Below are positions 7,901 to 11,749 of a DNA stretch of 11,749 nt, piece by piece. Within the stretch, counting starts at the first letter, position 1; every line of letters begins with the position of its first letter. Source of the DNA: Ectocarpus siliculosus. Lineage: Eukaryota; Sar; Phaeophyceae; Ectocarpales; Ectocarpaceae. The translations under genes and the position numbers were made by a program. Below the pieces are notes generated by a model. That model searched no databases. It was not told the DNA's origin and saw nothing but the letters and a program-made list of their open reading frames with translations. The DNA lies in contig FN649748.1 of NCBI GenBank assembly GCA_000310025.1, positions 123,068 through 134,816 of the forward strand. Reading direction: 5' to 3'.

Positions 7901-10900
7901 ACATACGTTTTGTATCGTCTGCCACCCGCTCCGTCCTCTCGAGGACGCGTGGTCAAACAGCCAAGGCATTGAAAAACATGGGTACACCCCCTCCCCTGTT
8001 TCCCGACAAACGAACGAAAAAACAGGGTCGGGCTGAGACATGCCGCTACCTCGTGCTTCTCGGCATGGACCCTCGCCTACCAGACGGCGGCGGTTCGAGC
8101 GCGTTCGTGCTAGCCGAGGGCAACCACGACCCCCGCCTCACGCTGGCCGCGCTGCGTCTCGCAGACGACGTCCGGCGGGTTGGCACTCGCCGCGAAGGCG
8201 GCGGGGGCCGTTGTTCTGCCATGGTGTCGACGATAATGAGTCGTGGTAGTGGGAGGAGGGTCGGTGGCCGCAGCAGCAGCAGCAGCAGCAGCGGCAGCGG
8301 CGGTGGCTCCTTTGGCGTCGATGAAGTGGACGGGCGTTTCGCGAAGCGGGCCCCGACCGCTGGGTCGGCGGTGCGCGGAGAGGGGGGCCCCGGTGATGTG
8401 GAGAAGGGAGGGGGTGGGTATACCCCCGGCAGCGACGCCGGTAAGTGGGTTTTTGTGCGGCTGCCGGCTGCTGCCTTTTGCCTATTGTAGAGGGAGACAA
8501 TACCCCAGGGGGGCGGGGGCAGAGAGAGCGGGTTCACAGCACAACTGTCGCGGTCATCGACGGCCGTTCAAGGGTAGAACGGTCATCGTCATCGCACACG
8601 CAGCGCGACGAACACTTTCTCACGTCACCTCAATCCATTTTCCTTCCCCCCCCCTTCAAACCCACCCTCATCTCTTCTCCGTCACCCCGCCAAATTCATC
8701 ACATCCTTTCTTTGTCTATATCCCTCTTGCCTTCCGCAATCCCACGGAGCCCACGTCGCGACTCCCACCCCCCCCTCCACTTGTTCCGCCCCTACGTACC
8801 CCCCCCCCCCGGACAGGCGACATCATCGTCGTTCCCGAGCGCCTGAATCCGACGAGGGCGTGGGTAGTCGCGTCGTACGCGATCCCCATCTGTGGGGTCT
8901 GGGCGTTGTCTTTCGTCGTGCCTTGGTGGGGCTGGTTCCTGGGGAGTGTCGCCGTGCTTGTAGCGGCCCGAAAGGCCGCGCAGCTCGCGGCTGCTTTCGG
9001 AGGCGGCGGCAGCCGGAAGGGGGGTGCCTCGGATGGGAGAGCGGGGGGGGCATGGGGGAGGCGCGGGAGGTGAGGAGGCGTCGCGAGCGCTTTTACCGGC
9101 GCGCTTTTGGTTTGTTGGAAGGGGGTGGGTTCGGTTGTATCTTTTGTGGTGGTCAACGAGGTTTTAGAAAAGCAACGCTTTCGGGTTTGTTGTTGTTTTT
9201 GTGGCAGCGAGCGCGTTGTGCGATAGGGTGTGAATGGTAGCCTACGACGGGGGTGCGAACGCGACATACGTGCACGCTGTCGTCGAGTGCCGGTACCCAC
9301 ACGTCCTTTTTACACTCGAGAGAAGAAAAGGGGAGGGCTAAGACTCAAAATACGCCCAGGTTCCATCCAGCCGGTTTCCCTCCACTCACTGAAAAGACTC
9401 CACCACATCCCCTTCGACTGTGGTTATTTTCTCGAACGGGTAGTTTTTCTGTGAAATTTATTTATACTTTTCTGAAGAGGGGCGGGCTTACTCCGTTGTC
9501 CGGAAGGCTCTGCAGACAACAACGGCAGCAGGACTCGGCACACATCCCTGCCGCTTCGTTTTTCCTCGTCTGCATGCATGCTTCAACTCACTCGAACTGC
9601 ATTCGAGCTGCATGCGTGCTCCAACTCGCTCGAATTGCATTCATGCTCCAACTCACTCGGAGTGCATGCATGCTCCAACTCGCTCGAACTGCATGCGTGC
9701 TCCGACTCACTAAAAAAAAGCGCTGTTTCCCCCGCCTTCGGTCAACCCTCGCCTGCCCAGAGACGCACCTGCTTCGGCGGATCCCCCGGAGCCGCAATCC
9801 CGGGCCGTGACGGTTCTCCTAGCCCCCGAGCAGCACCTGGCCGTGTGGGCCGGCATGGCCCTCTGCTTCCTCTCCCAGACCATCGTCGTCGCGGCTCAGA
9901 TGCTGGTGTCCACCACCACCGCCGACCGTTCTTTCGCCGGTTCTTCGATATCCGGCGGCGGCGGTGGCGGCGGCGGCGACAGAATGACGGCGACGGCGTG
10001 GGCCGCGTGCGCCTCGGTCGGCTTCCTGGCGGCGATGCTGGCGCTGTGGTGGACCCTGCTGGCCAGCGACGGCCGCGCGGCGGCGGTGGCGCAAGCGGCC
10101 GCGGGGGCAGGAGGAGGCCAATCGGCGGCTTCACGGGGAAGGCGGCCGCGGCCGCGGCGGCGGCGGCGGGTCGGGATGGGGCGGGGGGACCCCGGGGCCG
10201 TGGTCATGTGTCCGAGGGAGGACATGAGGGTGCTTGTGGAGGGCGTGGCGGCGACCGTGGGACCGCCGGAACCGAGGCGCCTGTGTCAGACGTGCCTGGT
10301 GCGGAAGCCGACGAGGTCCAAGGTACGGTATGGTACGATAGGGTACGATACGGTAAGGTATGGTAGGATATGTACGGTACGGTGCGGTGTGGTACGATAC
10401 GGTACGGTGGTGGTACCGCATGCTCACGTGCCGTGGGTGTACGATATTTTTTGAGAGTCTTCCCGGTGGATATGGAATAGAAACGCCTCCTGCCGTTGTT
10501 CTGGAACGGTTTATTATTGTTGACGTTCTTGCCAGTGTTGGTTGAGGTTTTGCGGCTACATATCTCTCTGGTTTTAGCCGCAGGAGTTGGGACTGCAATC
10601 AGGGTGGTCAAGATCATCCACATACATGGTAGCCGCGATGCGTTACGATACTTCAGACCTATGCCTTCGCCCTCTTGCCTATACACCACCTTCCAGCCAT
10701 CTGACGGCGTTTTATTCGTCCTTCCTAAATGCGGCGCTTGTGTTATTATTATTTTTTCTTACGTTTTTACCACCGGTGGTATAAATGTAAATTAGCACTG
10801 CGCGGAGTGCGGCCTCTGCGTCGGCAGGATGGACCACCACTGCGTGTGGCTCAACAACTGCGTCGGCTGCGGAAACCACCGGCGCTTCGTGGCGTTCGTG

Positions 10901-11699
10901 TTGTGCCAGCTGGGGTACGCGGCGCTCTTCCTCTCGGTCTCGACGGCCTCCATGGCCAAGGAAATTTCTTCCGAGGTGAAGGGGCCGCGTCGACAAAAGC
11001 CGAACCATTTATGTTTTTTGTTTTTTATCTTGACTTTGAATCAGCGCTCACGGAATTATTGCCGGGTCGGAAAGAAAGATGCTCAAATCTGTGGTCAAAC
11101 AGAAGTTGGCCCTATCTATTATAGGTTTTCGCGGCAAACGAAACCATTTCCCTCTTGTATAACGGGAGTCGAAACACCTGAAGAGACTGTATTTTTTTTT
11201 GGTACAGCAGTAAAACGGCCAAGTGATGTAGTTTGGTTCCCCCCCCTTCTTTTCCCCCGCTTCACGGGTTATTTGCCCCTCATCAGCTTATGATGGAAGC
11301 GTGAGTCGGAGGGGGAACGGGGAGACAAAGAGCACTTCGAAGTATGTGATAGAGGGCATCTCGCGCGGCAGCTTGATTCGACGGATCTACGAAGGCACTC
11401 CTTTGAGAGAATTGACCGAAACGGACACTACACCTTGTCAAAGGGGGATAAACCAAAGCCGCAACCCAAGTGTCCTCAATCTCCGAAGACGACAGTCACT
11501 CCTCTCCTCCTGGTTTCTCATCTTCTTTTTTTTTTTTGCTTTCGGCGATGTTTTGTTCTCTTCGGCAAACCAAACCCCCCAGGGAGGCGTCTTCAAGGTG
11601 CTGGGGACTCTGCTGGGTAAGACTTATCTCCCGACCTTCCTTCTGACGCTCGCGTCGGCATTCGGAGTCGTCATGCTTACTGGGATCGCTCACGAGCAG
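4724..11699 (+). CDS. Ankyrin-repeat DHHC protein S-acyltransferase (Akr1/TIP1/HIP14 class), eight exons, 3' incomplete
   Basis: Predicted integral membrane palmitoyltransferase that would move a fatty acyl group from acyl-CoA to cysteines of cytosolic or membrane proteins through an acyl-enzyme on the DHHC cysteine, typically at Golgi or other endomembranes. I joined exons 4724-4930, 5596-5874, 6996-7640, 8026-8440, 8817-9069, 9761-10322, 10796-10975 and 11583-11699: 2658 nt, 886 codons, no internal stop, phases agreeing at every junction. Layout in residues: ankyrin repeats about 36-420, with inserts at about 96-140 and 197-328; Ser/Gly-rich linker 430-515; TM1 531-550; TM2 552-566; TM3 624-649; TM4 680-701; DPG 743-745; Cys-rich domain 775-822 with D800-H-H-C803; TM5 about 823-842; TM6 about 862-882. 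Four membrane spans before and two after the Cys-rich domain match the HIP14/Akr1 topology, not the four-span DHHC group. The post-TM6 TTxE-type tail would lie past the window. The family call is strong; substrates are unknown. Confidence 0.9.
4931..5595 (+). other. Intron 1 of ankyrin-DHHC gene (665 bp)
   Basis: GT-AG intron in phase 0. It contains a short direct repeat (GAGATTTTTGTGAA at about 4981 and 5020, each followed closely by a TACTGCAG-like motif) and a 56-bp-period imperfect duplication starting at 5472 and 5528 (shared core TGAAATGTTATCGTT). No convincing extra exon was seen; an open frame at 4990-5388 lacks coding-like composition. Confidence 0.75.
5596..5874 (+). CDS. Exon 2 of ankyrin-DHHC acyltransferase (ankyrin repeats 2 and 3, poly-Ser insert)
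   Basis: This exon has 93 codons, starts in phase 0 after TTTACAG and ends in phase 0 before GTAAGG. It encodes ankyrin repeat 2 (DGNNPLHYACLSESPDLITF then LL, residues 70-91). An insert follows with eight consecutive serines (100-107) encoded by AGC repeats, and a Pro/Arg-rich stretch. Repeat 3 (ETPLLRAAVGGNVAVVDALL, 143-162) ends exactly at the junction. Joined to exon 3, the repeat continues as EAGAD, the classical ankyrin hairpin, which confirms the splice. The poly-Ser tract lies between repeats and is probably a surface loop. Confidence 0.88.
5686..5709 (+). repeat. AGC trinucleotide tract, eight units, coding poly-Ser
   Basis: Eight identical AGC codons in exon 2 give Ser100-107 between ankyrin repeats 2 and 3. 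Identical codons suggest recent slippage expansion rather than an old selected serine run. Confidence 0.95.
5875..6995 (+). other. Intron 2 of ankyrin-DHHC gene (1121 bp)
   Basis: GT-AG intron in phase 0 ending in C/T-rich DNA and TAG. It holds an AAC-type microsatellite (about 6317-6340) and two overlapping opposite-strand open frames without usable ATG starts. I see no recognised gene or transposon domain in it. Confidence 0.75.
6317..6340. repeat. AAC-type trinucleotide tract in intron 2
   Basis: Eight perfect CAA/AAC units inside intron 2 of the acyltransferase gene. Confidence 0.95.
6996..7640 (+). CDS. Exon 3 of ankyrin-DHHC acyltransferase (ankyrin repeats 4 to 6 with Gly-rich insert)
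   Basis: This exon has 215 codons, phase 0 at both ends. The acceptor is the TAG at 6993-6995, preceded by a long C/T tract, and the donor is GTAGGA at 7641. The exon opens with EAGADMFAVD, finishing repeat 3. Repeat 4 follows (SQNTVFHNAARNGMLWALAF, about 174-193). Then comes an insert of about 130 residues rich in Gly, Ala, Asp and Arg (197-328). Repeat 5 (DGHTALDWACYSGHTGVAKL, 333-352) and the first half of repeat 6 (GGKSCLHWAASQ) come last. A later CAG, at 7018-7020, would also look like an acceptor but breaks the phase and loses the EAGAD turn, so the upstream TAG was chosen. Confidence 0.88.
7671..7688. repeat. CTG tract, six units, just after an intron donor
   Basis: Perfect CTG units 30 bases into intron 3. 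Confidence 0.95.
7928..7956 (-). repeat. 29-bp inverted repeat, right copy
   Basis: Perfect reverse complement of 1442-1470, located in intron 3 of the acyltransferase gene. The flanks differ. It may be the end of a short nonautonomous element or a dispersed genomic motif. Confidence 0.9.
8026..8440 (+). CDS. Exon 4 of ankyrin-DHHC acyltransferase (end of ankyrin domain, Ser/Gly linker)
   Basis: 138 codons plus one base: phase 0 acceptor after AAACAG, donor GTAAGT at 8441. The exon completes repeat 6 (GRAETCRYLVLLGMDPRLPD, 378-397) and gives a degenerate repeat 7 (SSAFVLAEGNHDPRLTLAAL, 401-420). The rest, 428-515, is a low-complexity basic, Ser- and Gly-rich linker (seven serines 460-466, from AGC repeats) leading to the membrane domain. 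Codon use stays GC-rich through the linker. Phase 1 at the donor pairs with the two-base start of exon 5 to restore a glycine codon. Confidence 0.86.
8272..8292 (+). repeat. AGC tract, seven units, coding poly-Ser
   Basis: Seven AGC codons in exon 4 (Ser460-466) in the linker between the ankyrin and membrane domains. Confidence 0.95.
8441..8816 (+). other. Intron 4 of ankyrin-DHHC gene (376 bp)
   Basis: Donor GTAAGT, phase 1. The last 180 bases are strongly C/T-rich with several C homopolymers, ending GGACAG. Nothing else was identified. Confidence 0.75.
8817..9069 (+). CDS. Exon 5 of ankyrin-DHHC acyltransferase (TM1 and TM2)
   Basis: The acceptor is GGACAG after a C-rich tract; the donor GTGAGG starts at 9070, leaving phase 2. 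The exon encodes a short amphipathic approach (DIIVVPERLNPTRAW, 517-531). Two hydrophobic spans follow, WVVASYAIPICGVWALSFVV (531-550) and WWGWFLGSVAVLVAA (552-566), closed by RK. The remaining stretch is a Gly/Arg-rich cytosolic loop. This pair corresponds to the first two membrane segments that follow the ankyrin domain in HIP14/Akr1-type enzymes. The exact donor is slightly uncertain because the loop is low-complexity, but GTGAGG is the one that keeps phase with exon 6. Confidence 0.82.
9070..9760 (+). other. Intron 5 of ankyrin-DHHC gene (691 bp)
   Basis: Donor GTGAGG, phase 2, acceptor TGCCCAG. It contains a 27-bp tandem repeat at 9571-9711, described separately. Open frames crossing the intron are by-products of the repeat, whose unit is a multiple of three. 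Confidence 0.75.
9571..9711. repeat. 27-bp tandem repeat in intron 5
   Basis: Units start at 9571, 9609, 9636, 9663 and 9690 (the last has 22 bases), with an 11-base insertion after the first. Consensus is TGCATGCRTGCTCCAACTCR followed by CTCGAAC, with a few substitutions per copy. Each unit contains the palindrome TGCATGCA or a one-base variant. Confidence 0.9.
9761..10322 (+). CDS. Exon 6 of ankyrin-DHHC acyltransferase (TM3, TM4, DPG motif, first Cys pair of the CRD)
   Basis: One base plus 187 codons: the acceptor is TGCCCAG, and the donor GTACGG at 10323 leaves phase 0. TM3 spans about 624-649 (core LAVWAGMALCFLSQTIVVAA). A short luminal loop carries an eight-residue glycine run (665-672). 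TM4 is AWAACASVGFLAAMLALWW and onward (680-701). The cytosolic side then has a strongly basic Arg cluster (725-736), a GDPG motif (742-745), and CQTCLVRKPTRSK (775-787). DPG upstream of the Cys-rich domain and the C-x2-C-x9-HC start are hallmarks of DHHC enzymes, and RKPxRSKHC is close to the HIP14 subgroup. The donor sits inside a GGTACG-type tandem array. Confidence 0.88.
10321..10417. repeat. GGTACG/GGTATG short tandem array at an exon-intron border
   Basis: About fifteen 5- to 6-base units of the type GGTACGATAC / GGTATG / GGTACGGT, starting at the last two bases of exon 6. Most units contain GTACG or GTATG, which resemble 5' splice sites. Confidence 0.9.
10323..10795 (+). other. Intron 6 of ankyrin-DHHC gene (473 bp)
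   Basis: This phase-0 intron splits the Cys-rich domain between its first Cys pair and the HC of the second. It opens within a GGTACG-type array and ends in T-rich DNA and ATTAG. In-frame read-through would append about 40 Val/Tyr/Arg-rich residues before a stop and would lose the DHHC. Confidence 0.8.
10796..10975 (+). CDS. Exon 7 of ankyrin-DHHC acyltransferase (DHHC active site, TM5)
   Basis: 60 codons, phase 0 at both ends: acceptor AAATTAG, donor GTGAAG at 10976. The exon begins with HCAECGLCVGRM, then DHHC (residues 800-803) and VWLNNCVGCGNHRRF. With exon 6 this gives the full pattern C-x2-C-x9-HC-x2-C-x2-C-x4-DHHC-x5-C-x4-N-x3-F. Cys803 is the predicted acyl-enzyme nucleophile; the other Cys/His residues would bind two zinc ions. 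Position 804 is Val where Pro is commonest; Val occurs in other DHHC proteins and should not abolish activity. FVAFVLCQLGYAALFLSVST (822-841) is TM5. No key residue is missing. Confidence 0.93.
10976..11582 (+). other. Intron 7 of ankyrin-DHHC gene (607 bp)
   Basis: This phase-0 intron has long T- and C-rich tracts near 11185-11280 and 11523-11580. A 14-nt segment at 11287-11300 is flanked by strong acceptor-like and donor-like sequences but would break the frame if included. No other exon was recognised. Confidence 0.7.
11583..11699 (+). CDS. Exon 8 of ankyrin-DHHC acyltransferase (TM6, last exon in window)
   Basis: 39 codons in phase 0, acceptor CCCCCCAG and probable donor GTGCGC at 11700. 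After a short loop (GGVFKVLGTLLGK) comes a hydrophobic span, YLPTFLLTLASAFGVVMLTG (862-881), ending IAHEQ. That is the last membrane helix expected a short distance after the DHHC domain. Reading through instead of splicing would give VRACLGQKE and then a glycine run made by the G homopolymer at the window edge, which is implausible. An internal GTAAGA at 11617 is a competing donor. Moderately sure of the exon, less of its 3' end. Confidence 0.72.
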
Positions 11700-11725
11700 G
11701 TGCGCGCTTGCTTGGGTCAAAAGGA

Positions 11726-11749
11726 GGGGGGGGGGGGGGGGGGGGGGGG
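11726..11749. repeat. Run of 24 G at the window edge
   Basis: The homopolymer reaches the last base. It could be a real G tract at the start of intron 8 or a sequencing/assembly artefact at a contig end. Confidence 0.9.

Larger units (their letters stand above)
7641..8025 (+). other. Intron 3 of ankyrin-DHHC gene (385 bp)
   Basis: GT-AG intron in phase 0. A six-unit CTG tract (7671-7688) lies 30 bases after the donor. One copy of a perfect 29-bp inverted repeat (7928-7956) is located here; its mate is at 1442-1470. The pyrimidine tract near the acceptor is interrupted by A-rich sequence. Confidence 0.75.

Noticed and set aside
9253-9810. 185-codon plus-strand open frame over intron 5 and the start of exon 6
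   Set aside because: It is kept open by the 27-bp repeat and reads the real exon out of frame; the phase-matched splice gives membrane helices instead.
10321-10417. GGTACG array as telomeric or centromeric repeat
   Set aside because: Units are irregular, the array is short, and it does not match TTAGGG or TTTAGGG types; it lies within a gene.

Overview
The window looks like nuclear DNA of a eukaryotic alga. A brown alga (Phaeophyceae, Ectocarpus-like stramenopile) is the best guess. The reasons are GC-rich exons, many GT-AG introns of roughly 0.4-1.5 kb, close divergent gene spacing, polypyrimidine-rich 3' splice sites and abundant microsatellites of the GA, CTG/AGC, AAC and GT types. No bacterial operon, phage, CRISPR or tRNA signal was seen. 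The organism is an inference; the splice structure and microsatellites are read directly.

Three genes can be supported. (1) Plus strand, 4724 to beyond the right edge: an ankyrin-repeat DHHC protein S-acyltransferase of the Akr1/TIP1/HIP14 (ZDHHC17) class. I assembled it from eight exons whose phases agree at all seven junctions, giving 886 codons with the C-terminus missing. Order: about seven ankyrin repeats with low-complexity inserts, two membrane segments (exon 5), two more (exon 6), a DPG motif, the complete zinc-binding Cys-rich domain with DHHC (exons 6-7), a fifth segment (exon 7) and a sixth (exon 8). (2) Minus strand, 4321 to 2434: a small two-exon gene for a 113-residue single-pass membrane protein with a basic N-terminus and an acidic C-terminal tail. 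I do not recognise its family. It is divergent from gene 1, and the roughly 400-bp space between them would have to serve both promoters. (3) Minus strand, 1360 to beyond the left edge: the N-terminal part of a probable JmjC/cupin-like protein, with one good exon (1157-1360) and a short second exon running off the left edge (1-56).

Layout: 1-56 JmjC exon 2; 57-1156 its intron, with a long (GA)n tract and CACGTG-bearing ~65-bp repeats; 1157-1360 JmjC exon 1; 1362-2433 intergenic DNA and the 3' UTR of the small membrane protein; 2434-4321 the small membrane protein with a 1.55-kb intron; 4322-4723 shared 5' region; 4724-11699 the ankyrin-DHHC gene; 11726-11749 a run of 24 G at the window edge, perhaps a contig-end artefact.

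There is no evidence that the three genes work in one pathway. The acyltransferase would act in endomembranes, the JmjC protein would be a 2-oxoglutarate oxygenase or structural relative, and the small protein is of unknown role. The clearest unusual items are the splice donor inside a GGTACG-type tandem array, the perfect 29-bp inverted repeat pair 6.5 kb apart, the TGATG-overlapping upstream ORF, and the large low-complexity insert in the ankyrin domain.
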